A DNA stretch of 64,000 nt from Dendrolimus kikuchii. Taxonomy: Eukaryota; Arthropoda; Insecta; Lepidoptera; Lasiocampidae. The notes beneath the pieces are model-generated. The model searched no databases and was not told where the DNA came from. It saw nothing but the letters and a program-made list of their open reading frames with translations. Positions 43,691 to 55,018 of the stretch are shown here, one piece after another. Both the position numbers and the translations under genes were made by a program. The number at the start of each line of letters is the position of its first letter. Positions within the stretch are counted from its first letter, which is position 1. The stretch is from NCBI GenBank assembly GCA_019925095.2, contig CM034398.1, forward strand, positions 13,965,001 through 14,029,000, in the 5' to 3' direction.

Positions 43691-46239
43691 GGATATATAA
43701 TGTGTGTGTTTGTCTGCAGATTATATAATTATTTTATTCATATAAATTTGAGAAACAAAAAAGAAGTTAAGTACTTTGTGGTGGTTGTTTTATGTTGTGT
43801 GGTGCGTCTATAATGGTTAACACGTTGGATAGGGTGACACACCAGAAGGCGAGAGTACTCATGGCTCTATCGTCCCGCTGGAGCTAGGCTCAACCGCTGG
43901 AGGGGGAAGTACAGAATAAGATAATAAGAAGGGGAGTACAGAATAAGAAGAAGTAGCTATAAATGATTCCATGTACGTTACGTAACATATTTGTAAGCCC
44001 GCGTACAAAAAAAAAGTCCCGTAGCGGTGAAAAACGTGCCCTGTTACTATTATTTATGTATGGAACCACAAAACACTATAAAATGAAACTATTCTATATA
44101 TTGTTATATTGTTGAAACTAATTTTTATTTAAACTATTTTTTAATTTTTTATGATTGCGATATACAAACGGACCGACACAACGCTGTAGCTAATATTAAA
44201 TGAATAATTTTCATGCGATTATACTTGAAGAATTTTAAATGTCCTTAAAATAAAAAAATGTCAACAAAACATGTTTAGAAATCTTGAATATTTTTTCCTC
44301 TCAAGCAATATTTTCAAATGTAAATTGTTGGTTAACAAGACAACACATTTGTGTTTAATATTGCTTAATGGTACTTGTAATTTTCTTAAGAATATCATAA
44401 CAGAGAGTAAATAAATCAAAACGTTAAACATTTATTCAATTCAGGCGCTGTTTAACTTTGTGCGAGCCTTATCCAAGAGATTAATTTATATATGATAAAC
44501 TCTTTTATAATAACATATCTCTCAATTTAAAGGGGCTTTTCATCGAAATAGATGGGTATTCGAGATATGTACTGTTTTATGTCTTTAAAAAAATAACAGA
44601 TATTACGAAATAAAACTAATGACAATTAAGAAGTGGAGATATAAGAGTACTCAGAATTTAAGAGTTTCTTTACAAAATAAAGCAATTTATATTCGGTCTT
44701 ATTTCTAACATGAACTAAGATTATTTTGTTTATAAAATGTAAGCATTGTTAATTACAATGATGACAGGTTGGCTCTTACTTTGACTGCGGGTTATAGTTT
44801 TTTGTCATCATTTCCATAAATAACGAATTTTTATTACATGAACAATATTAAATAAAAATATATATAGAATTGGTTTATTTATTATAGCTAAACGTTTAGA
44901 ATATTATTTTTCATTTCTCATATTCTGAAAAAACGCTTGGAGTTGCCTGATCACAGGGATGAAACAGTACTTTTCGTCCCTGGGAAACGATTTTAAAAAT
45001 TTAGGAAACTATGTGAACTATAGATATATAATAAATGCGACTCATTTCCCAATTTTTTTTACAGCCACTGTTAAATCGCAACATAAATTATAATAAAAAA
45101 ATCAACAATTTTGTAACATCATTTTATACTTATAAATTACTTTTCACTAAATTATTTATTTAATTTGCATAAATTTGAGCGAAATATTTACTATCAACAG
45201 TGACAAGAAATACTGGCTAGTAAAATGCCGCACACAAAAAAAACTTGACGTTTCACATGTGACGTATTAAATGAGTTCATCAGATTTCGATATGGATTTA
45301 ACGCTTGATTTCATTAGATCAATCAATCAGTTTTTATATACTTTCTTCATATTCGAAGTGAAAAGCAGTGTTAACCGCGGGCGAAAGGCCTATTTAGGCA
45401 CTCGAACTATAAGTGCCCTCGCTACACTTGTGTGCCAAACCATCTAGGAGAAAGGGTAAATGTAATAATTCAAACTACTTCATATTAATTAATTGTACAT
45501 AATGTGCAACCTTTTAGCATCTTGGTCAAATCCTTTTGGGTTTTAAGATGTAGATATGTAAACATTGTGTGTTTTTGTTTCAATAAATAAATTTAAAAAA
45601 AAATCATGCCTAAATAGGTCACTTTCACCTCTCGTTTAACAATCTACTATTACTTAATTCTTTCTACGTCTTTGTTTTTAAAAAATATGTTTGATATATG
45701 TCGCCAACACATCCTTTAATATTGTACTTCATTAGATGATAACGTTCAACTATTACATTTCCTGTTTTCTTATTCACTTTTAGATATCGAAAACTAAAAG
45801 TTGAAGATCAAATCGAAATAAGAAATAAATAAATTCAAATCCACGTTGTGAATCATTAGTCCTAAACTAATATTACCCTGTTATATAAACTAAGTCGGCG
45901 TGTACCTAATATCTACGTAGAAGGGTGTAGCCGAGCCTCACTAAGCTTTTGTTTCATTTCAAGCAAATGTTCTTTCATTTTCTAATGGATAGGCACTGAG
46001 GGAATATTTGTTGGCAAACTTTTACCAGACATAGATAATATTTACATAACAAACGAAAGGGGTAAGGGTTTTTGGTGTCCCAAAGAACGTATTCTTGTCA
46101 GAGATCCCGATTTCGAGGAGGATTTGTCGGTCAATTTTGCATCGGTACCTTTTTAGGGTGCAGTAGGCAAATCATAGAAACGTAACCTATATAATTTCAT
46201 CATAAAATATACGTCTGTCATGTCTCACATCAATCTTTC
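43691..46239. other. AT-rich DNA, no gene seen
   Basis: No supported gene. 45,370-45,603 starts GC-rich (AACCGCGGGCGAAAGGCC) and ends CAATAAATAAATTTAAAAAA, so it could be an A-tailed retroposed piece; no TSD found. 43,830-43,925 is GC-rich, with no assignment. Confidence 0.45.
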
Positions 46240-46307
46240 AAAATGGAATCTTATAGACTTAATGAAAGCATGACTTACATTAAGTAATCTATAAGATTCT
46301 ATTTTAC
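46240..46307. ncRNA. miRNA-precursor-like hairpin
   Basis: The 5' arm, with GGAATCTTATAGACTTAATG, pairs with the 3' arm CATTAAGTAATCTATAAGATT and onward, leaving a small bulge and a loop of about 13 bases. Stem length (about 25 bp with bulge) and total size (68 bases) suit a precursor, but no conserved miRNA was recognised. It could equally be a tiny MITE. Confidence 0.3.
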
Positions 46308-46530
46308 CACCACCAGATTACAATCTACCATCACTTTCAAAGCAATTTTTCATATACATTTTTCTTCATAATGTATTGTTACAACTTAGGCCCCGACAAA
46401 GACAAACTCCACGTACAGATCTGTAAAAGCATATTTTATTACCTGTCGGCATTTGAACTAATTGTAATCCTTTTATGATCGTCTTCTTTTGTTCACTTAT
46501 TTATTGGCATAAGTTTCTAGTTATTATTAT

Positions 46531-46848
46531 TTTTTTTTTATTGCAGGAGTTCAGCAGACCGGCAGACGGCCCACTTGATGGAAAGCGGTTACCATCGCCT
46601 GTGGACATTTGCAACACCAAAGGTGCTACAAATGCACTGCTGCTCTCTTAAAGGAGACTGGAATCTGGTCACTAATGCCGGAACACAACACAAGGTTGTT
46701 ATGGCGGTATACTCTAGACCAGGGGTGGTCGTCATCCAGTCGAGCAAATACCCTACCACCTGGTTGTGGGTTGTTTAGTCGCCTTTTACGACAGGCCGCC
46801 AGACCGCAGGAAATTGTATTCTTTCTCCGTTCCTGCACGGATAAAAAT
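46531..46848 (-). repeat. Family-A retrotransposon-tail repeat, long copy
   Basis: Antisense copy: TTTTTTTTTATTGCAGGAG on the left, through TTGCAACACCAAAGGTGCTA, GGCCGCCAGACCGCAGG, to CGTTCCTGCACGGATAA. The open frames here (46,575-46,778; 46,609-46,932; minus 46,626-46,838) are repeat-derived and not genes. Confidence 0.85.
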
Positions 46849-46851
46849 TAT

Positions 46852-47235
46852 TGTGGAGAACATCCTATTGTCCAATTGTGCTCGATCAGTAGCATAATTA
46901 GCCAGGTGTTGCGGATTACAATTATAAGCTAATTCTAGGAAATTGTGTCGACGTTGCCGGGCGGGCACATTCGCATTTGTGAAGTATAAAACGACGGCCT
47001 GATTGAGAGAGGGGTCAGTTGAGCGACAACTACGATACAGGCGTGACATGTGTACATTCGAGAATCTAATAGTGACGGACTTTGCGCGTTTTATTGAATT
47101 ACGACCTTCTGTATTACGTTTGGACTTATTGTGTTCGGTTATATTTGTACCTGTGTTATACGTGTTTGTATAGTTCTAATAAACTCTATAATAATTCTAA
47201 CGGCATTTTAATTCGAGTCTCGTTAACCCGTAACA
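46852..47235 (+). mobile_element. Probable solo LTR
   Basis: 384 bp from TGTGGAGAACATCC to GTTAACCCGTAACA, i.e. TG...CA ends. TATAAAA at 46,985-46,991 and AATAAA at 47,178-47,183 are in promoter-then-polyadenylation order, as in an LTR's U3-R-U5. Flanks ATTAT and ATATT are not identical, so no perfect TSD. No internal gag/pol is adjacent. The superfamily is not assigned. Confidence 0.55.
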
Positions 47236-47405
47236 ATATTTTTTTAAAGCACAATATAAAAACAATATTTTAAAAATCTTTTGTTTTATAATAAATATCT
47301 AAAATCAATATTGAGATTATTTTTATTTTTCAAAGGAAAGAAGCGCTGCAACAAACTCCCCAGCGATATACTACATATGTCACAGCCTTTTTTTCCAAAA
47401 TTACA

Positions 47406-47681
47406 TACATACATACATACATACATAACTTCACGCCAGTTCCCTCGCGGGGTAGGCACGAACAACAGAGTGCCATTTAGGCTTATTCTTACACACCTCA
47501 CTTGCCTCTTTGACATTCATAACTCTTGTCATGCAAGCTCGTCTGTTCTTAAGGCTCCTGACATCACCTTCTGCTAGTACACGATCAATTTGATCATGGA
47601 AGGTGTGTCGTGGCCTTCCACGACTTCTGCATCCATCCACTTTTGCATTGTATATCTGTTTAGTCATTCTTTCATCATGCA
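47406..47681 (-). mobile_element. RTE-like 3' end (family B copy 7)
   Basis: Minus-strand copy from about HDERMTKQIYNAKVDGCRSR to the RT stop, with a (CATA)n tail of six repeats on the left. Perfect 13-bp TSD TTCCAAAATTACA at 47,393-47,405 and 47,682-47,694. The open frame runs on beyond the 5' junction by chance. Confidence 0.92.
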
Positions 47682-47891
47682 TTCCAAAATTACAAAGTAC
47701 ACATAGAGACATCCACATCAGCTTTCTTGTAGTGTAGTGTAACTGCATAAGAAACAATAACTATAGATGGTCGCTATACATGTGACTGAAAAAAAAACTA
47801 CTTTTTTTCAGTAGGCGTCTTTTTCTTCAGTAGATATCAAAGACTTTTTTATTTAAATCGATATATACGGCAAAAGTTTCACTTCCAAAAT

Positions 47892-48203
47892 CTTATCCGT
47901 GCAGGAATGGAGAAAGAATACAATTTCCTGCTGCCGGGCGGCCTGCCGTAAGAGGCGACAAAACAACCCGCAGCCAGGTGGAAGGGCATTTGCCCGACTG
48001 GATGGCTACCACCCCTGGTCTAAAGTATGTCGCCATAACAATGTTGAGTTGTGTTCTGGCATTAGTGACCAGGTTCCAACCTCCCTTAAGAGAGCAGCAG
48101 CGCATTTGTAGCACCTTTGGTGTTGCAAATGTCCATAGGCGATGGTAGCCGCTTTCCATCAAGTGGGTCGTCTGCCTGTCTGCTGAACTCATGCAATAAA
48201 AAT
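47892..48203 (+). repeat. Family-A retrotransposon-tail repeat, long copy
   Basis: Sense copy from CTTATCCGTGCAGGAATGG to CTGCTGAACTCATGCAATAA plus A-run. It is the inverted partner of 46,531-46,848 and of 48,551-48,648. Confidence 0.85.
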
Positions 48204-48550
48204 ATTTTTTTTATTAAAATGTGTTTATCCTCTGCCTAACTTTGGAGTTAACATTCTGAAAAAAAAACAAGTTTTAGAAAAACACTTCGACAAACCCATG
48301 ATTTCAATAAGATACGTTTAAACAGTTTTCAATATGTATGATATTTCTAATTAAAACTTTTTTTACCTGCACGGAACCGTTCACTGTAAGTTCTTTGGCA
48401 TAAACTAAGTCATTTAAGCCCTAGAGGCTTCCAACATTATGTATAAATCGATCAATTGTATATTATACTACTTTGTTCGACTATGGCACAGAAACCTCAT
48501 GGATTTATTCGTGCCGCAGAGTCATGTAAAATACATTAGGTTATGATACA

Positions 48551-48648
48551 TTTTTTTATTGTAGGAGTTCAGCAGACAGGCAGTCGGCCCACTCGGTGGA
48601 AAGCGGTTAGCCTATGGACATTTGTAATGTCCTCTCTTAAGGGACAAT
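48551..48648 (-). repeat. Family-A repeat, internally deleted copy
   Basis: TTTTTTTATTGTAGGAGTTC, GGCCCACTCGGTGGAAAGCG, then a short join to CCTCTCTTAAGGGACAATA. Confidence 0.7.
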
Positions 48649-49439
48649 AGTAAGATTTTAAAATTGAATTTACACAATATCAATATTATACTGGGTTATC
48701 AAAAATAGGAGCAGAGGCGAGGAATTGTTATCATCATACAAGTTTTTACTTCTGATTTGATAATAATAAGCGACGTTCCATCATTCGATTATATGTTTCT
48801 GATTAGTACCAGGTCTGCACATGGGAGCGTGACGCTCCGCCTTCGGTTTCAATATAGAATCTTTTCAGATTATATTTGGTCGATTTGTGGTTATTTTGGT
48901 ACATTGATTGCAGGTCCCTTGGGAGATCATTTACAATGATTGGTGTCATATATTCTTCGAGTCTTGTCCCATATACGTTATTATATTTATGAATAATATA
49001 TTTACATGTGCCAGATCTCGGTCTTATGTAGTTAGGTCTAGTCTTCTTAGCTAATTGTTCTAGTTTATTGCTTATTTATTTATTACATTCAGTTAATATT
49101 AAAAATGTAACCTTATCGAATATACTCATAACATTACAATAATTCTTAATAATATTAAAACAAAGTCGACGTATTTAGTTAAACGTATAAACACGTCCTT
49201 CAATAAGCTACTGAGTAACTTCGGCGCAGGTAAGTTAATCGGGAAATCTTTGTTATACGGAAATCGCGTTGTTGCTCACCGCTTATCAACTTTGCCGTTA
49301 CCTGAATACTGATATCATAATGTCTTTAATATTTAGGTTAGTCACGTGTAATAATAAACGTATTACTTTTTGCTTACTTCTTTTATGTATTGTGTGAAAC
49401 CATCACGGAATTATTATGATTAAATGATAGTGATATGAT
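48649..49439. other. AT-rich DNA, no gene seen
   Basis: The 60-codon frame at 48,757-48,939 has no recognisable motif. Confidence 0.5.
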
Positions 49440-49875
49440 CATGTGTATCATATGTAGAGAAAACGATGATTTTTTTTCGATTTTTTGTCTGTTTATTCGG
49501 AACTCACATAAAAACTATTGGGCCGATTTCGTTGCGGTTTTCGCTGATCGACATTAAATTCTTAGACTTAAAATCTGCGCTACTTTCCATCCTGGGAATC
49601 TCACGGGAATTTTTTTTTGGAAATGATTTGAAATAGCCAGATTAAAAAAAATTGAATTCCATTGTGATTTTTTCACTGTTCAATAGCAAATTTTGTATAA
49701 TAAATTTGTTTTGAAATTGAATTTTCCCGGGAGCGGTTGTAGTTGTTGCTCGGGTGTGTAAAAATTAGCTTATTCTGACACAGTTTTTACTAAAACGATA
49801 GCTGCGGTATTTTGTGTCGCTGGAATCCCGCGGGAATTTCAAGTCAAGCGTGGACAAAGTAGCGGGCATATCTTA
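49440..49875 (+). mobile_element. Helitron-like non-autonomous element (type B)
   Basis: TAAAAACTATTGGGCCGATT, TCGTTGCGGTTTTCGCTGAT, GGAATCCCGCGGGAATTTCA and GTAGCGGGCATATC, with terminal CTAG mutated to TTAG. Same family as 27.4 and 60.8 kb, with an extra internal stretch of about 100 bp. Confidence 0.65.
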
Positions 49876-50662
49876 GTAGCAACATAAGTGCACTACATCT
49901 GAATCTCTAACATTCATACATATAACATTTAAATACACATATTTTTAAGTCGTCCAACCACGTGTCATTTCTACGCATGGTGGCAAGTGGTTTAGTACAG
50001 GTGACTAATGTCCATCTTTGTACCATTTAGCTACAGGCACTCTTTGATTATTTATTTTCTAACTTCTTGTCAGTACCTATTACTACTCGTCTACGTGTGG
50101 TATTTAACCAAGTCCAAAGTAGCATAAATTTCGAATTTCTGCGAAATATTTTAGTCTTTATTTGAAACTTATTTTTATTTACACAATAGTAATATTATAT
50201 TTAAACAAAAGACATGTTTTAGATATAATCATTTATTATATAATACTATTTAATATGAAAATCGATTATGACGTTTAGCATTAATATAAGACAGTGTTTC
50301 TAAAACCAATCGAACCATCATTGCGACCCTAAGACTGAATTGAAAGGCCACAAAAATATAATATATTTTATTGAACTTTGTTGTCATCGTATCTTCGTAA
50401 ACCCTAAGGGAAAATGGGCTCCCTTGACAATGTTATCGACACGACACGAAAATACTTCGAAACAAACAAAGGCGGAATAAAGCCCACAGTACTGGTTTTA
50501 TGTAATAGCAGCCCTTCACTGATAAAGTGTTACTTTAAAAATAAGAAGGATAATTTTATTAAAGAATGTACCATCCTTTTATGCCATATTACATTAGTAT
50601 ATCTCGGTCCGATCTAATTTCGCTGTTGACCGGTTTCTAGAACTTACTATTTATTCAGTTGT
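49876..50662. other. AT-rich DNA, no gene seen
   Basis: The frame at 50,414-50,617 (ATG-started, 67 codons) has no recognisable domain. Confidence 0.5.
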
Positions 50663-50735
50663 CTTACCATAATAGGTTGAATTTTTGACATTACTTGTAT
50701 GGAGTGTATGTCAAATTTTAACCGATAGTAAGGCA
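50663..50735. repeat. Imperfect hairpin, about 26-bp arms
   Basis: CTTACCATAATAGGTTGAAT... pairs with ...ATTTTAACCGATAGTAAGG around a loop holding TTGTATGGAGTGT. Could be a small MITE core; the flanks (GCTGTTGACCGG and ATGAACCGGTAGCGG) hint at further weak symmetry out to about 50,620 and 50,845. Confidence 0.5.
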
Positions 50736-51732
50736 AATAACGGTCGGTAATACATAGCAACTGGCTATCAATCTACACTGTTGCTATAAGTCATGATAAG
50801 TTCAATCTCGCTTCAAAAAATATTAATTTTCGATGAACCGGTAGCGGCGCGTTATCGGATTGGAACTAGAGGGATAGGATTGTTAGAATTCTCCGATTCT
50901 TTTTTGTTTAAAAATATTTGACCAGACCGGGAACGGACCGAGATCGGAGTGAGATTGAAATGTGAACGGCATCAGTGTGAATCGAGCTTTAGGATGCTTC
51001 TTGTTTTGTTGGTGAGGAATCGGTATGCTCGGTATACGCGGTACCGAAACCTTACTGAGATCCTATATTTCTATGACTGTTTTCTGATCCGCTTTTGTGG
51101 ACACCGAGTGAATCAGGAAACATTCATATAAATACAAGTACTCGGCAAGCTCTCGTAAGCACTTCTAACCAAAGCTATTCACTCCTTGAAGCAAAATTTG
51201 CGAAGATAACCCAGATTTAGATATTTTCACGTGTTCTTTGGGGAAATTCACGGGAAGTGCACTTAAGTATATTACTTAGCTATAGGTGAAAGTGCGTACA
51301 TGGTAACTTTAGTTTAGTTATAACACTGTAAAACACTGTAATTGAATGAAAAAATGTCTTTTTGTTGTAAAACATAAATAGGCATTTGTAATATATATAT
51401 TTTTAATTTTTCTAATAAAAAACAAATTTTATATTGGAAGCAAAATTGTAAAGCGTTTACCTATCTTAGTAAATAAAACTGAAATATATGTTTCTGTTCT
51501 GAAAATTAATGCCAATATTTAAATGCAAACAGCTATTTTTATCACGTCTAATCTAAAATGATCCTATGTTAACCTCGAACAAAGTCTAAAACGGCTTAAC
51601 TAGTTTTAATTAAAACTTCTAGGAATTCAAACCGAAATTTTATTCTAAAATTTCGTGTATCCCATCTCGGTATTTTACAAGGTTCAGAATACATGCAATA
51701 TAACCTAATGAATCCAAAACTACACGAAAATG
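50736..51732. other. Mixed DNA, no gene seen
   Basis: Nothing supportable as a gene. 50,820-51,070 is GC-richer, with no assignment. Confidence 0.5.
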
Positions 51733-52145
51733 TCTATATTTATAAAAATGAATTGCTGTTTGTTAGTCTCGCTCAAACTAAAAAACGGCTTAACCGATTT
51801 GATTTTTGTTTTGTTTTGTTCACTTTAATACAGGGATGGTTTAAAAGGAAAACAATAGAGAAAACCCATAAAACATTTGAATATTTTGTATGGAAGTCGC
51901 CTCTTTGAAACATGGACCTAGTGTCAGGCTGTTAAAAAACTAATTTTACAAAAACGCAAGATGAGACCGACATTACTTGCGGTTTGGTAAAATTCGTTTT
52001 TATTTAAAAGATTTGTATGGTTTTATGTGTGTTTGAGAGGGTCCCGGGATGTTTTAGTTTCACAATTGGATCTGGTAAGTGACATTGAAATCATGTTTAG
52101 ATTTAATTTTTTTAGGGCAGGACAACGACTGCCGGGTCCACTAGT
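51733..52145 (+). mobile_element. Helitron-like non-autonomous element (type C), longest copy
   Basis: Starts TCTATATTTATAAAAATGAA, contains GAACGGCTTAACCG-type sequence (AAAAACGGCTTAACCGATTT), GAGGGTCCCGGGATG and CACAATTGGATCTGGTAAG, and ends CGACTGCCGGGTCCACTAG with G/T next. About 413 bp and non-coding; frames through it (such as 52,027-52,305) are repeat translation. Confidence 0.65.
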
Positions 52146-52533
52146 GTATATATTATATATAATTCGCTATTATTATTTGAAGTCCTATTTTTTCACATCT
52201 GTTAAGCCTTTTCGGAGCTTATTCGTGTCAAAGTTACAAATAAATTTACAGTTAAAAATTCCAAAAAATAATCACTTATTATTAGGCATCATGTTTATAC
52301 GATAGCAGTTTTCATTTATTTTGAAATCATGGCAGGCAGTTTAGTTTTATTGATATAAATGTCCTATCAATGAATGAATGAATTTGCTTAAAATATAATA
52401 AATTAAAATTACAATACGACTGTCCATCCAAAGACGGACAAGTAGTAAGAACAGTAGTATCTCACTTTACCGGTCAATATTTTTGTTCTGTAAGTTTATA
52501 TAAAGAAGTCATTTTAGATATCTTCTTTACATA

Positions 52534-52667
52534 GTATAAAATAAGGTCGCTTTATGCGTCTGTCTGTATATCCGCTAACTCCTAAACCGCGCAACGGATT
52601 AATAAGCTGTTTTCACTCACAGTTAGATAATTTTTCAAGGAAGGTTTATATAAATATGTACTAGCTT
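52534..52667 (+). mobile_element. Helitron-like 5' segment abutting an inverted CTAG end
   Basis: TAAAATAAGGTCGCTTTATG, CTGTCTGTATATCCGCTAAC and TTTTTCAAGGAAGGTTTATA match 21,908-22,050. It runs into TACTAGCTTTTTCCTGCG, which on the minus strand is a CGCAGGAAAAAGCTAG end of a second Helitron-like relic. Confidence 0.45.
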
Positions 52668-53468
52668 TTTCCTGCGATTATGCTCGCGATATAATCGCGC
52701 GATAGTAAGTGTAACAGAGCTACTTATTAGAGAATTATTCTAGTAAAAAGTCTGTTATATATAAATTGTTTTTATAATTGTTTAATATTTAGATCACAAC
52801 TTTATCTGTTGTAGTAAATTTACAGTATTAGGCCAAAGAAACTGTGGTACTGTTAAGGTACTATCTGAAATACCATATTACCAGTTTATCCTTTAGAGTC
52901 TTGCAGGTAATGTTTATAGACATGTAGCTTTGAGTTTCTCTTCTAAGCAGCTGTCTGTTAAACAAAAACTTTTCCACTGGGAGAATTGAAAAATAAAATT
53001 GGGTTTGGAAAAATTTCTTTTGTCTGTATACTTTGGAGTTCCGAAAAAGGTAACAAGAAAGTAATAATATAAATATATTATACTATAGGTGAGTTTAAGA
53101 TATTTATTAGAGAGTACTAGTATTATGACGTATTTTTCACGAAAACTATCCCTCCCTTTTATGGTATGAAAATTGCCGGCTTTGATCACCGATATCGAAA
53201 GTACATAATACATCCAAGCAAGTAATTTTCCAGTTTATATCAAACATGATATGAACATGACAAAAGAATACTAGAGAATTCTAATTACTCCGAAATAAGA
53301 TATCAAACCAAAAAACATACATGCATCGGCATGTTATAACGGTTCGTTTTCTGTTTATGCAATCAAACTATACAACGCCCCCCCCCCCCTCGTGTGATCC
53401 GAGATAGTCCCTCGGCAAACAATTATTTAAAAAATAAGTTAAAGAGTACGTCTGTCCCAATTAACTAA
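52668..53468. other. AT-rich DNA, no gene seen; poly(C) at 53,378-53,389
   Basis: No supported gene. A run of 12 C at 53,378-53,389 stands out. Confidence 0.5.
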
Positions 53469-53706
53469 TCTTATACTAATATATAAAGCTGAAGTGTTTG
53501 TTTGTTTGTTTGATTAGACGCGCTAATGTCAGGAAATACTGGTCTGATTTGAAACATTCTTTCAGTGTTAGATAGCCCACTTCTCGAGGAAGGCTATATA
53601 TCATCACGCTAAAACTAATAGAAGCGGAGCATCAATGAAAAATGTTTCAAAATCGGGGGGGTTTTGAAAACAAATTCTACGCAGATGACGTCGCGGGCAC
53701 AACTAG
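53469..53706 (+). mobile_element. Helitron-like non-autonomous element (type D)
   Basis: TC start after A (AA|TCTTATACTAATATATAA) and GTCGCGGGCACAACTAG end before T fit A|T insertion of a Helitron. The interior has TTTGTTTGTTTGTTTGATTA, GCGCTAATGTCAGGAAATAC and GTTAGATAGCCCACTTCTCG. Inverted relatives lie at 55.0 and 55.6 kb. Confidence 0.75.
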
Positions 53707-53819
53707 TTATATTTATGCGTGTGTATTTTATATATGTATGTATGTGTATGTTAATGTCTGTATGTATTTTATTAAGCAAATATTTATTTTACCTATTATA
53801 CTTATGCATATCTTTAATG

Positions 53820-53970
53820 TCACAACCCTGCGCCTCTTGTTTTATCACCCTCGTTAGATCCATAGGTTTGCTGGAAGAGAACTCTTTTTAGGGTTAACCT
53901 CGCCTTTGTATATTACCACTTTTTGTAGTTATATATAACTATTTTGTGTACAATAAATAATAAAGAAAGA
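53820..53970 (+). mobile_element. Non-LTR 3' tail, subfamily K
   Basis: ATCCATAGGTTTGCTGGAAG, AACTCTTTTTAGGGTTAACC, TCGCCTTTGTATATTACCAC and GTACAATAAATAATAAAG. Collinear with 33,085-33,225. Confidence 0.65.
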
Positions 53971-54089
53971 AAAAGATTAGAGCTCTCAATCAAAAGAAAC
54001 TTATTATGTTTGTAATGTACGATGGTCATTCCTAAACAGTATTCTTTTTTCACGGCATGGGTATTAAGGTATCGTTCAAGTTTAGGTTA

Positions 54090-54822
54090 GTCAATTTAGA
54101 CATAAAAATAGTGGTCAAATAACAAAAATTCCCGGAGAGCCAAATATTGGTGGAGAGCTGGGGTTTACCATTACAAATAAAGTTTTAAAAATCCCTATCG
54201 ATGCTATGTGTGCTACAAAAGTTATTCGGGGTCAAAGGTCAAAATTTGAGAGTTTTTGGATATTTCTCGAAAACGGTAAGTTTTATAAAAAAAAAAAACT
54301 TCAAACCATAGTTAACCCAATAATCAATAGCAATATCAATAATCAATATCAATAATAAGGTAATATCTAGAACTTGACGGGTATTGTTCCCTTAAATTAT
54401 CCTAAAATTGTCATGACAGTTAGTGGAGTAGGCCTACAGGGGAAACCACGGTAAAAAAAACGCGCCGAGTACACTACCTCACAGGTGGCGTGGAAATGTG
54501 TGCATATCATGTATAATGTGACTCTTAGAATCGCGATATCTCAGGAATGGTAACTCTTAGGAAAAAATTATGAAGACCATTTTTGTAGATAACTTTAAGA
54601 TCTACAACTTTGGTTTGAGGTTCTTTTTGATAAAACTTACCGTTTTTGAGAAAAATCCAAAAAAACCTCAAATCGGGGTCAAACCTTTGACCCCGAATAA
54701 TTTTTGTAGCACACATAGGATCGATGGGGATTTTTAAAACTTTATTGGTAATGGTAAACCCCAGCTCTCCACAAATATTTGGCTCTCCGGGAATTTTTGT
54801 TATTTTAAATGTCTATATTGAC
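54090..54822. mobile_element. Foldback element with about 220-bp inverted arms
   Basis: The left arm, 54,090-54,309, holds AACAAAAATTCCCGGAGAGC, GGAGAGCTGGGGTTTACCAT and TTATTCGGGGTCAAAGG. The right arm, 54,600-54,822, is its reverse complement at high identity. Terminal words GTCAATTTAGACAT and ATGTCTATATTGAC close the element. The 290-bp interior is non-coding and includes CAATATCAATAATC repeats. The minus frame at 54,525-54,716 is arm sequence, not a gene. Confidence 0.88.
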
Positions 54823-55018
54823 CGGACTATATAGTGTTGTTCCGAATTTGAATTTACTTCTAAATGTTTGTAATCTTGATACCAGCAGCACACGAAAGCA
54901 AACATCATATTACATTCATTGTAGCAAAGAAGTAGATCTAGAAATCCCGTCATATTTTAGGAGGCCAACTAAAAATAAAGTCCTTGCTTTCCTTGCGTAA
55001 GTTTCCATTTATTAATAT

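Noticed and set aside
3017..47681. CRISPR-like dispersed repeats
   Set aside because: The repeated segments are retrotransposon ends with TSDs, irregularly spaced over 45 kb in both orientations.
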